A stretch of DNA of 64,000 nucleotides from the NCBI GenBank assembly GCA_024690965.1, contig JAILOG010000004.1, forward strand, positions 1 through 64,000, in the 5' to 3' direction. Below, piece by piece: positions 55,227 through 62,431 of the stretch. Position 1 is the first letter of the stretch; each line of letters starts with the position of its first letter. The DNA comes from Clostridiales bacterium. Lineage in GTDB: Bacteria; Bacillota; Clostridia; Oscillospirales; Acutalibacteraceae. The position numbers and the translations under genes were made by a program. Under the pieces are notes generated by a model. That model was not told the origin of the DNA. It saw only the letters and a program-made list of their open reading frames with translations, and searched no databases.

Positions 55227-55910
55227 TTATTCTTCGGCTTGTGTATCAAAACGGTAGCCAACACCTCTTAAGGTGACGATACATTTGCTGTATTCACCCA
55301 AGCTTTTGCGCAGGATCTTAATATGAGTATCAAGCGTTCTGTCGTCGCCGAAGAAATTATAGCCCCAAACTTCGTTAAGCATTTTTTCTCTTGTAAGAGC
55401 AATACCGTTGTTGTTTACAAGATAGAAAAACAGATCGTACTCCTTTGGCGTCATATCTATTCTTTTGCCGTCTATTGTAACAACTCTTGCGCTGAAATCT
55501 ACTGTAAGACCTTTATAAACAAACATATCGCGTCTTACACTGCGCTCTCCCGAAGAACGTTTAAGAACAGCGTTTATTCGCATCATAAGCTCTTTGGGAG
55601 AAAACGGTTTAACAACATAGTCGTCAATATTAAGCTCAAAGCCGTGAAGCTTGTCGTATTCCTCGCCTCTGGCAGAGAGCATGATTATCGGAATATCGCT
55701 TCTCTTTCTTATTTCTTTGCAGGCTGCAAAGCCGTCAAGATCGGGCATAGTGATATCCATAATGATAATATCAAATTTTTCCGCGCGGCACAAAGATATA
55801 GCCTGAAGTCCGTCTACTGCCTCTGCAACCTCATGCCCCTCAAAAAGCGCGTATTTTTTGATGATCTCCCTTATCCTGTATTCGTCATCAACAATAAGTA
55901 TTTTGCTCAT
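55227..55910 (-). CDS. OmpR/PhoB-family response regulator
   Basis: A 227-residue regulator. The receiver has Asp9/Glu10 (VDDE), phospho-acceptor Asp52 (IMDITMP) and LSARGEEYDKLHG; the C-terminal winged helix has DMTPKEYDLFFYLVNN and RTLDTHIKILRKSLG. It is the first gene of the RR-HK-lipoprotein-XRE operon. Upstream, two near-direct repeats GAACGTATATA (55935) and GAATGTATATA (55953) may be its own binding sites. AAAGGAG lies 7 bases before the ATG. Confidence 0.95.
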   Translation of the reverse strand: MSKILIVDDEYRIREIIKKYALFEGHEVAEAVDGLQAISLCRAEKFDIIIMDITMPDLDGFAACKEIRKRSDIPIIMLSARGEEYDKLHGFELNIDDYVVKPFSPKELMMRINAVLKRSSGERSVRRDMFVYKGLTVDFSARVVTIDGKRIDMTPKEYDLFFYLVNNNGIALTREKMLNEVWGYNFFGDDRTLDTHIKILRKSLGEYSKCIVTLRGVGYRFDTQAEE

Positions 55911-55977
55911 ACCATAACTCCTTTGTATACAATCGAACGTATATAAAATCCCGAATGTATATACTAATCATACCAGT

Positions 55978-56006
55978 ATAATAACACATAAAAATAGATA
56001 TTGAAA
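55978..56006 (-). promoter_or_regulatory. Promoter of the two-component operon
   Basis: On the minus strand TTTCAA, 17 bases, TATTAT. Its -35 box is the exact reverse of the -35 box of the fumarase alpha promoter. Confidence 0.55.
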
Positions 56007-56029
56007 TAGTTATTTTTATAATTTATAAT
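56001..56029 (+). promoter_or_regulatory. Promoter of fumarase alpha
   Basis: TTGAAA, 17 bases, TATAAT, 35 bases before the ATG. It overlaps the divergent two-component promoter. Confidence 0.75.
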
Positions 56030-56064
56030 ATTTTCAGAAAAAATTCACAGGAAAGAGCGATAAA

Positions 56065-56904
56065 ATGAGAGTTATAGCGCCAGAAATCATTACAAAGGCA
56101 GTAAAAGATCTATATCTTGATCTAAGCTTCAATTTAAGCGAGGATATTTCAAAAAGAATTAAAACCGCATTAAATGAAAGCGAAAATGAAGTTGAAAAGT
56201 ATATTATCAACTGTCTGATAAAAAACGAAGAAACAGCGGCTGAAAACAAAATTGCCCTTTGCCAGGACACGGGCATGGCGGTGATTTTTGCCGAATACGG
56301 AGACGAAATATGCGCCCCCGGATTTGAAAAAGCAGTAAACGAAGGCGTAAGGCAGGCGTACACCGAAGGCTGCCTGAGAAAATCAGTAGTTACTGAACCT
56401 GTTTTTGACAGAAAAAATACGGGAGACAACACTCCCGCGATAATTCATATAAAATCCGTAAGCGGAGACAAATTGAAGCTTACAGTGGGGGCAAAAGGCT
56501 TCGGCAGTGAAAATATGTCAAAAATTAAGATGTTTAACCCAACAGCTTCGGTTGATGAAATATGTGATTTTATAGTCGACTGCGTAAAGGAGGCAGGTCC
56601 CAATCCGTGTCCTCCAATTGTTGTAGGCGTGGGAATAGGCGGAGATTTTGAAATGGCAGCCTTGCTTTCCAAAAAGGCAACATTCAGGTCACTTGACGAA
56701 TCTAACCCAGACCAAAGGTACGCGCAATTGGAAAAAGAGATACTTTCGCGGCTTAATAAGCTTAACATAGGTTGCGGCGGCTACGGCGGAAACACAACTG
56801 CCTTGGGCGTAAATATTGAGTATTACCCCACTCATATTGCGGGATTGCCTGTGGCAGTCAATATATCGTGCCATTCCACAAGACACAAAAGCTGTATTAT
56901 ATGA
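56065..56904 (+). CDS. Class I fumarate hydratase (or tartrate dehydratase), alpha subunit
   Basis: A 279-residue catalytic subunit of the oxygen-sensitive [4Fe-4S] hydro-lyases that interconvert fumarate and malate. Cluster ligands are Cys66 (LCQDTGMA), Cys182 (PNPCPP) and Cys237 (NIGCGGYGGNTT). Substrate segments are TEPVFDRKNTGDNTP, GAKGFGSENMS and YYPTHIAGLPVAVN. The beta subunit is at 51713 on the other strand, an unusual separation. The XRE gene at 56934 follows 29 bases later on the same strand. AAAGAGC lies before the ATG. Confidence 0.94.
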   Translation: MRVIAPEIITKAVKDLYLDLSFNLSEDISKRIKTALNESENEVEKYIINCLIKNEETAAENKIALCQDTGMAVIFAEYGDEICAPGFEKAVNEGVRQAYTEGCLRKSVVTEPVFDRKNTGDNTPAIIHIKSVSGDKLKLTVGAKGFGSENMSKIKMFNPTASVDEICDFIVDCVKEAGPNPCPPIVVGVGIGGDFEMAALLSKKATFRSLDESNPDQRYAQLEKEILSRLNKLNIGCGGYGGNTTALGVNIEYYPTHIAGLPVAVNISCHSTRHKSCII

Positions 56905-56933
56905 TATAAGAAATAATTACAACAGAGGAGATT

Positions 56934-57149
56934 ATGAAAAATAACCTGCGTTTGTTACGTAAAAGCAGAGGTTACACTCAAATTGCTCTTCAAATGAAAA
57001 CGGGTATAGAGCAGTCTCTTCTTTCTAAATATGAAACGGGAGAACGCGTTCCTCCCACTGAGACACTTTTGATTTTGGCGGATTTTTATAATGTGAGCAT
57101 TGATTATATTTTGCGCAGAACAGACGATCCCAAAATAAGCCGCCTTTAA
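56934..57149 (+). CDS. Minimal XRE-family HTH protein
   Basis: A 71-residue protein that is almost all XRE helix-turn-helix (LRLLRKSRGYTQIALQMKTGIEQSLLSKYETGERVPPTETLLILADFYNVSIDYIL). GAGGAG lies 4 bases before the ATG. It follows fumarase alpha by 29 bases and may be cotranscribed. Such small XRE proteins often act as autonomous repressors. Confidence 0.85.
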   Translation: MKNNLRLLRKSRGYTQIALQMKTGIEQSLLSKYETGERVPPTETLLILADFYNVSIDYILRRTDDPKISRL

Positions 57150-57158
57150 AACAATTAT

Positions 57159-57746
57159 TTAACTGAATAGATTAACAATGCTTTCAAACCATTCGGCAAC
57201 AATAAATTTATATTCGTATTTTACACCGCCTTCAATTAAATCTTTCTGAGATTCGGTATATACTTCGACGGACTTCTTTTGTGCGCAGGGCAGGCACATC
57301 TGCGGAAACATAACGCACCACCAGTTGTGTCCCGCGCCTGTTCCGATTACTATTCTCAAAGCGTCGTATTTGCCCGCGGGCAAGGTGAAACTGTCGTATT
57401 CTCTTGTTGTAAAATACATTTTTGTGACAGCAACCGCAACGCCTCGATTATAATTTTGCGTACGCAAAAATTTTTGACAAAAACAGGTTATTTCCGACAA
57501 ATGGCTTGAGGCTTTTGCCTGAGCATCACCTTTTGTGCCGGCGGAAGAAAAATAATTGCCTGTGTATTTTAAAAGCGCATCTCTTAAAGCAAGCTTTATT
57601 TGCTGGTCGTATTCGTTGTCCGAATTCGCGATTATGTGCAGCCTGAACGTGTTATCTCTGAGCGCCGAACAATCGGCGTATAGAGTCATAGACTGAAAAA
57701 TCAAAGTAAATATTAATCCGCAGGCAAGCGCTTTTATCATTTTCAT
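57159..57746 (-). CDS. spoIIR: Stage II sporulation protein R
   Basis: A 195-residue exported signalling protein. Its signal peptide (about 1-25) is followed by the SpoIIR signature FRLHIIANSDNEYDQQIKLALRDALL and, near the C-terminus, LPAGKYDALRIVIGTGAGHNWWCVMFPQMC. SpoIIR is made in the forespore and triggers processing of pro-sigma-E by SpoIIGA. The ribosome site GGAG lies inside the 3' arm of the preceding terminator hairpin, 10 bases before the ATG. No sigma-F promoter was found between ispE and spoIIR. Confidence 0.95.
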   Translation of the reverse strand: MKMIKALACGLIFTLIFQSMTLYADCSALRDNTFRLHIIANSDNEYDQQIKLALRDALLKYTGNYFSSAGTKGDAQAKASSHLSEITCFCQKFLRTQNYNRGVAVAVTKMYFTTREYDSFTLPAGKYDALRIVIGTGAGHNWWCVMFPQMCLPCAQKKSVEVYTESQKDLIEGGVKYEYKFIVAEWFESIVNLFS

Positions 57747-57793
57747 AAAAAATCAGCTCCGTATGTAAATATATAATTACATACTGGGCTGAA
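57742..57793 (-). terminator. Terminator of ispE that contains the spoIIR ribosome site
   Basis: On the minus strand TCAGC...GCTGA and GTATGTAA...TTACATAC nest into one long hairpin, followed by TTTTTT and directly by the spoIIR ATG. The GGAG ribosome site of spoIIR lies in its 3' half. The plus strand also has a T-rich tail. Confidence 0.8.
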
Positions 57794-57802
57794 TTTTTCG
57801 TT

Positions 57803-58687
57803 TTATTCAGTTTTTTCTATTTTTACACCGTGAGTAACGGGTTTGCATAAATAAACTTTATTGTATTGGCTTTTTAGCGTGGTTACCGCCGCTTTTGCCG
57901 ATGCTTCATCTCCGAACAATCCGAAGACCGAAGGTCCGCTTCCGCTCATACACGCGCCGTCAGCTGCCAGTGAATTTAAAAGGGTTATGATTTCTTTTAC
58001 TTCTTTTATGTTTAATATATCGGAAAAATCATTGTAAAGCAGGCGGCTTACTTCCGCATAGGAGCCGTTATTGAGCGCTTTCAGCATAGGCACTGAGGCA
58101 TTTTCTTTAAATACTGTTCTTTCATCGGCTCTTTGATACGCTTCCTTTGTGCTGACGTTTAGATCGGGTTTTATAAGCACTATAAAACATTCGGGCATAT
58201 CGCTCACGTGTACGATATCGGTTCCTTTTCCCGTTGCCAATGCCGTGCCGCCGTCAAAGCAAAACGGGACATCGGCTCCCAAAGCGCCCCCAATATCTTT
58301 AAGCTCATCTTTTGTCAGTAAATTGTCGTACAAAGCGTTCATTCCCAAAAGGGCGGCGGCACAGTCTGTACTGCCGCCTGCCAGACCTGCCTGAACGGGT
58401 ATATTCTTGTCTATATGTATATCAAGGCCCTCGGGTTCTGCTTTTGAGGCTTTAAAATAAGCCGCAGCCGCCTTATAAACTAAATTGCCCCTGTCAAGGG
58501 GAACACCCTTTGTGTCGCAAAATATATTTATTTTTTTGCCCGCGTTTTTCGATATGGTAATCGTATCGCACAGACTTATTGCCTGCATTATCATATTTAC
58601 TTCGTGATAGTTATCCTCGCGCAGCCTGCCGATATTTAAAGTGAGATTGATTTTTGCGGGCGCGCTTACGGTTACAGTTTTACTCAT
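57803..58687 (-). CDS. ispE: 4-diphosphocytidyl-2-C-methyl-D-erythritol kinase
   Basis: A 294-residue GHMP kinase of the MEP isoprenoid pathway. The start KINLTLNIGRLREDNYHEVNMIMQAI is typical, the ATP motif is IPVQAGLAGGSTDCAAAL, and the C-terminal motif is MSGSGPSVFGLF. Its ATG overlaps the aminotransferase stop (ATGA), so it is coupled to it. The second gene overlap in a row (regulator, aminotransferase, ispE) makes one operon. Confidence 0.96.
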   Translation of the reverse strand: MSKTVTVSAPAKINLTLNIGRLREDNYHEVNMIMQAISLCDTITISKNAGKKINIFCDTKGVPLDRGNLVYKAAAAYFKASKAEPEGLDIHIDKNIPVQAGLAGGSTDCAAALLGMNALYDNLLTKDELKDIGGALGADVPFCFDGGTALATGKGTDIVHVSDMPECFIVLIKPDLNVSTKEAYQRADERTVFKENASVPMLKALNNGSYAEVSRLLYNDFSDILNIKEVKEIITLLNSLAADGACMSGSGPSVFGLFGDEASAKAAVTTLKSQYNKVYLCKPVTHGVKIEKTE

Positions 58688-59859
58688 TTTTTAATCTCCG
58701 TCAAAAACTCGTTTATGCGCTTTACGGCTTCTTTTATGTGGTCTAATGAATACGAATAGGAAACTCTTATAAATCCCTCGCCGCAGTCGCCGAATGCGTT
58801 TCCCGGTACAACAGCAACGCGCTTAGACTGCAACAGTCTCATACAAAAATCCTCGCTTGAAAGCCCGGTGCTTTTTATGCAAGGGAACACATAAAACGCG
58901 CCCAAGCCCTCAAAGCAGTCAAGTCCCATTTTGTTGAAGCTGTCTATTATATATCTGCGGCGCTGATTATACTCTTTTCTCATTCTGAGAATATCCTCAT
59001 CACCGTTTTTCAGGGCTTCTATTGCGGCGTATTGAGCAGTGGTTGGAGCGGACATAATGGCGTATTGATGAAGTCTTGTCATAGCTTCAATTATTTTTTT
59101 AGGTCCCAAGGCATATCCCAAGCGCCAGCCTGTCATGGCGTAGCTTTTGGAAAAGCCGCTTACGATGATGCTTCTCTCTTTCATACCGTCTATGGAAGAA
59201 AGGCAGGTGTGACCTTCTTTAGTGTAGGTCAGTTCGCCGTATATCTCATCCGACATAACCAATATGTTATGTTCTTTTATAATATCGCATATTTCTTCAA
59301 GCTCGCGCTTTGTCATTATCGCGCCTGTGGGGTTGTTGGGGTAAGGGAGAACAAGCATTTTTGTTTTTTCCGTTATCGCATCGCGCAGCGCTTGCGGCGT
59401 AAGCTTAAAATTATTTTCGGCTTTTGTTTTCAGGGTTACGGGTATTCCACCGCACATAAGGCATATCGGCTCATAGCACACAAAACTCGGGGATACTATC
59501 AAAACCTCGTCTCCGGGATTTATGAGACAGCGCATACATAAATCTATTGCCTCCGAGCCGCCCACGGTAACTAAAACCTCATTATCGGAGTTATAAGATA
59601 CCCCAAAGCGTCGGCTCATATAATTGCATATTTCGCCGCGTAAAGTCTTAAAGCCGCTGTTTGGCGTATACCATGTTTTTCCGTCACGCAGAGATCTTAT
59701 ACCCTCTTCTCGTACGTGCCATGGGGTCGTAAAATCGGGTTCGCCGATACTCAACGAAATAACATCGTCCATTTCGTTGGCTATATCAAAAAAACGGCGT
59801 ATTCCCGAGGGCTTTAGCCCAACGATTTTGTTATTCAATAAGCTTGTGTGGTCGATCAT
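58684..59859 (-). CDS. Class I PLP aminotransferase (PatA/AspC-like)
   Basis: A 391-residue aminotransferase, fold type I. Motifs: SIGEPDFTTPWHV, PYPNNPTGAIM, SDEIYGELTY, the PLP-Lys in VSGFSKSYAMTGWRLGY, and RVSYSYS at the C-terminus. Probably transfers the amino group of an aromatic amino acid or aspartate; the exact donor is not decidable. It overlaps the Lrp-type regulator by 4 bases upstream and ispE by 4 downstream. Confidence 0.93.
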   Translation of the reverse strand: MIDHTSLLNNKIVGLKPSGIRRFFDIANEMDDVISLSIGEPDFTTPWHVREEGIRSLRDGKTWYTPNSGFKTLRGEICNYMSRRFGVSYNSDNEVLVTVGGSEAIDLCMRCLINPGDEVLIVSPSFVCYEPICLMCGGIPVTLKTKAENNFKLTPQALRDAITEKTKMLVLPYPNNPTGAIMTKRELEEICDIIKEHNILVMSDEIYGELTYTKEGHTCLSSIDGMKERSIIVSGFSKSYAMTGWRLGYALGPKKIIEAMTRLHQYAIMSAPTTAQYAAIEALKNGDEDILRMRKEYNQRRRYIIDSFNKMGLDCFEGLGAFYVFPCIKSTGLSSEDFCMRLLQSKRVAVVPGNAFGDCGEGFIRVSYSYSLDHIKEAVKRINEFLTEIKK

Positions 59860-60335
59860 AAAATCATACTCCTGCCGTCTGAAGAGGTACTGTCGGTCAT
59901 TTTCACTCCTAGTTCTTTATAAGTCGTTAATATAAAGTGAGTTGCGGTAGACGTTACACATTCCATAGTGGCAAGACGGTTGCTTACAAATGCGGATACT
60001 TCCTGAATTGAGCTTCCCTTAACAAACACTGCGAAATCGTACGCGCCTGCCATAAGATAAAGGTTTTTGACCTCTTTATAGGAAAGAATTTCTTCCGCGA
60101 TCTTCTCAAAGCCTGTTTCTTTTTGCGGAACGACTTTCAGCTCTACCAAAACAAAAACATCGCTGCTGTTTGCCTTGTTCCAGTTTATCAGCATTTTGTT
60201 TCCGCAGATAAGACCGTCCTTTTTCAACTTTTCAATATCTTCTTTCACCTGTTCTTCCGTTTTTCCGGTCAATGATGCAAGTTCTTCCAAAGTAAGGTTT
60301 GTGTTTTCATCTAAAATTTTTATAAGTTCTTTCAT
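59856..60335 (-). CDS. Lrp/AsnC-family transcriptional regulator
   Basis: A 159-residue regulator. An N-terminal HTH (TLEELASLTGKTEEQVKEDIEKLKKDGLI) is followed by a C-terminal RAM domain (FVLVELKVVPQKETGFEKIAEEILSYKEVKNLYLMAGAYDF). It overlaps the aminotransferase start by 4 bases (ATGA) and probably controls it in response to an amino acid. The ATG at 60335 is chosen, after AGAGGTAT; the frame extends to 60356. Confidence 0.92.
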   Translation of the reverse strand: MKELIKILDENTNLTLEELASLTGKTEEQVKEDIEKLKKDGLICGNKMLINWNKANSSDVFVLVELKVVPQKETGFEKIAEEILSYKEVKNLYLMAGAYDFAVFVKGSSIQEVSAFVSNRLATMECVTSTATHFILTTYKELGVKMTDSTSSDGRSMIL

Positions 60336-60370
60336 TACGATACCTCTTTTCCGCAAAAAGTGTTTTTATC

Positions 60371-60399
60371 ATTATATCAATTATATTTCATTAATTCAA
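60371..60399 (-). promoter_or_regulatory. Promoter of the Lrp-aminotransferase-ispE operon
   Basis: On the minus strand TTGAAT, 17 bases, TATAAT, about 35 bases before the regulator start. Confidence 0.8.
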
Positions 60400-60520
60400 G
60401 TATAATGCAACAGTGCGGCAAAACCGCTGAATTATTACTAAAAAACGCAATAAAATACTTTTCTTGTGAAGGGCATTATGCGTGATATTATAAAAGAGTT
60501 GTTTTTAGGCGAAAACTGTT

Positions 60521-60564
60521 TGCCGATGGGTTTAGCTGTCCGCGTAGCCGACTGATGAGGCGGA
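60521..60564 (-). repeat. Short satellite repeat beside copy 3
   Basis: On the minus strand CCGCCTCATCAGTC continues with GCGGACAGC, a diverged relative of the element at 190-237. The surroundings 60400-60520 hold no gene, only a small GCGG/CCGC hairpin near 60416. Confidence 0.45.
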
Positions 60565-60579
60565 AACTAATAGTTTGGT

Positions 60580-60669
60580 TTAACCCTCGGTTTTGCCCTA
60601 ATGCCGGGCAGGCACCTACTTTCCCATGTGAGAAAGTAGGCAAAGGACACCAAAGGGGGAAACCCGTAC
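60580..60669 (-). repeat. Dispersed GC-rich hairpin repeat, copy 3 (inverted, truncated)
   Basis: Reverse-complement match to the 3' half of copies 1 and 2: the CCTACTTTC/GAAAGTAGG hairpin (identical to copy 1) and the GGGCAAAACC end. The match stops inside the second hairpin, after AACCCGT at about 60667, and then diverges into unrelated sequence. Confidence 0.9.
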
Positions 60670-60789
60670 GAATTCACTTTGTTTGGCGCGCTGCATCCAA
60701 TTACATATTCCAATTTCCGGTAGGAATTTATATCGCTTTTTCGAAAACGGCATAGTATGTATTGTATAAAAACAAAGAAGGTGAATTAT

Positions 60790-61023
60790 GTGAGCAAGCA
60801 ATATATTGTAGTAGGTTCCGTTACTTACGCAATGAGAGGCAGAGATGTGCTTTCGGGCAATGCTATAAGCTCTCGTGTAGAAAAAATATCCGATTCCAGA
60901 TTGGGAGGGTGCGGCTACGCGCTTTATGTACCGGATGATTTTGAAAAGGCCGTAAAACTGCTTAAGGAAAACGGTATAAAAATAAAAGGCACCTTAAGAG
61001 GTGATAATGTTGATATATTTTGA
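60790..61023 (+). CDS. DUF3343 protein (putative sulfur/selenium carrier)
   Basis: A 77-residue protein of DUF3343. Features: a YIVVGSVTYAMRGRDVL opening, SRLGGCGYALYVP with a conserved Cys, and a short helix. The GTG start at 60790 follows GAAGGTGA. It overlaps the following cysteine desulfurase-like gene by 17 bases, so both are coupled. In other Firmicutes this pair is found with selenium-related genes, and the Cys could carry a persulfide. Confidence 0.85.
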   Translation: MSKQYIVVGSVTYAMRGRDVLSGNAISSRVEKISDSRLGGCGYALYVPDDFEKAVKLLKENGIKIKGTLRGDNVDIF

Positions 61024-62164
61024 TAACGCCGCAACAACTTACCCTAAACCGCAGGGCGTTATAAACGCTGTTAACCGTGCTTTGAGGGAGTTTGGAGGAA
61101 ACCCCGGCAGAAGCGGTCACAAAATGTCTGTAAAAGCCGCTGCAGAAGTATATAAATGCAGAACAGCCGCCGCAAAACTTTTCGGCGTAGAAAATACGGA
61201 AAATATCATATTTATGTTAAACTGCACAGCCGCCTGCAATACGGTACTTAAAGGTCTGCTTAAAAGCGGAGACCATGTTGTCGTATCGCCGCTTGAGCAC
61301 AACGCCGTAATGAGGCCTTTGCACAGGCTGGGAAAGGAAGGGATTACCTACACTGTAGCCGATATTAATGAATGGGACAACGAGTCGATAATTGAAGGCT
61401 TCAGAAACGCGATAAAACCCAACACGAAACTAATCGTATGCACACACGCGTCTAATGTATGGGGAATAAGAATGCCTGTGGAAAGACTTACGGCACTCGC
61501 TCATATATATCAAATTCCGATAATGGTAGATGCGGCGCAATCCGCCGGCACGCTCCCGATAGATTTGTCGCAGAGCAAAATAGATTATTTGTGTGTTGCC
61601 GGTCACAAGGGTTTGTACGGGCCGATGGGCACGGGAATGCTTATAACATCCGCGCCGCAGAGCATAAGCTCGCTTACACAAGGCGGAACGGGAAGTTCTT
61701 CTATGTCTTTTGAACAGCCCGACTATCCTCCCGATAAGTTTGAAAGCGGCACTCCCAATTTGCCGGGTATATCGGGACTTTGCGCAGGTATAGACATGGT
61801 AAATAAAAAAGGTATTAAATACATTCATCAAAAGGAAACTTATCTTTTCAAAAGAATGTACGACAATTTAAGTAATATTAAAAAAATAAAATTATACACG
61901 CCGCAGCTCGATGCCGAGAAAACCGTTCCCGTAATATCATTTAACGCAGACGGTATAAGCAGTGAACAGATGGCGGCTATCCTGAGCGACAAAGGTGTAT
62001 ATGTAAGAGGCGGACTTCACTGTGCGCCGCTGGCGCATATAAAAATGGGAACACAGGATACCGGGGCCGTACGACTCAGCCCGTCGGTTTTTTCTACCGC
62101 GGAAGAAGTGGAACGGGTATCAAAAATAATATCCGATATTTCAAAACGCGGGATACACAGCTAG
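61007..62164 (+). CDS. Class V aminotransferase / cysteine desulfurase-like protein
   Basis: A 385-residue PLP enzyme. YFDNAATTYPKPQGV opens it, the PLP-Lys is in CVAGHKGLYGPMGTG, and the active-site Cys loop region reads YVRGGLHCAPLAHIKMG. This fits the EF2568-type desulfurase group linked by others to selenium or molybdenum-hydroxylase clusters. The ATG at 61007 follows AAGAGGTGATA. It overlaps DUF3343. No selD, yedF or hydroxylase gene is nearby, so the role stays open. Confidence 0.88.
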   Translation: MLIYFDNAATTYPKPQGVINAVNRALREFGGNPGRSGHKMSVKAAAEVYKCRTAAAKLFGVENTENIIFMLNCTAACNTVLKGLLKSGDHVVVSPLEHNAVMRPLHRLGKEGITYTVADINEWDNESIIEGFRNAIKPNTKLIVCTHASNVWGIRMPVERLTALAHIYQIPIMVDAAQSAGTLPIDLSQSKIDYLCVAGHKGLYGPMGTGMLITSAPQSISSLTQGGTGSSSMSFEQPDYPPDKFESGTPNLPGISGLCAGIDMVNKKGIKYIHQKETYLFKRMYDNLSNIKKIKLYTPQLDAEKTVPVISFNADGISSEQMAAILSDKGVYVRGGLHCAPLAHIKMGTQDTGAVRLSPSVFSTAEEVERVSKIISDISKRGIHS

Positions 62165-62175
62165 ACGCCTTTAAA

Positions 62176-62215
62176 CAAGCTCCCTTAAAGCATTTTTTGC
62201 CGCCGGGGGGCTTTT
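62176..62215 (+). terminator. Possible terminator after the desulfurase-like gene
   Basis: AAGCTCCC and GGGGGCTT with a long loop, followed by TTTTGACTTTTATTT. It is weak because of the large loop. Confidence 0.4.
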
Positions 62216-62295
62216 TGACTTTTATTTCTGTTTTTTTTACAGCAATAATGACAAGAATTTTTTTAAATTACGTTAAAGTTTATCATTTTAATGTA

Positions 62296-62324
62296 TTGAA
62301 TTGTGGGGAGAAATGTGGTATTAT
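62296..62324 (+). promoter_or_regulatory. Promoter of the subtilase gene
   Basis: TTGAAT, 17 bases, TATTAT, with a leader of about 100 bases before the ATG at 62432. Confidence 0.7.
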
Positions 62325-62431
62325 ACTATGCAATGATGCAGTAGGATAATTACAATGGGTTGTGTGTTCGCACGGCGGGTTATTTGTAATGTGTTTTCTC
62401 GGGCATTAAAATCATTTTGGAGGTACAAATA

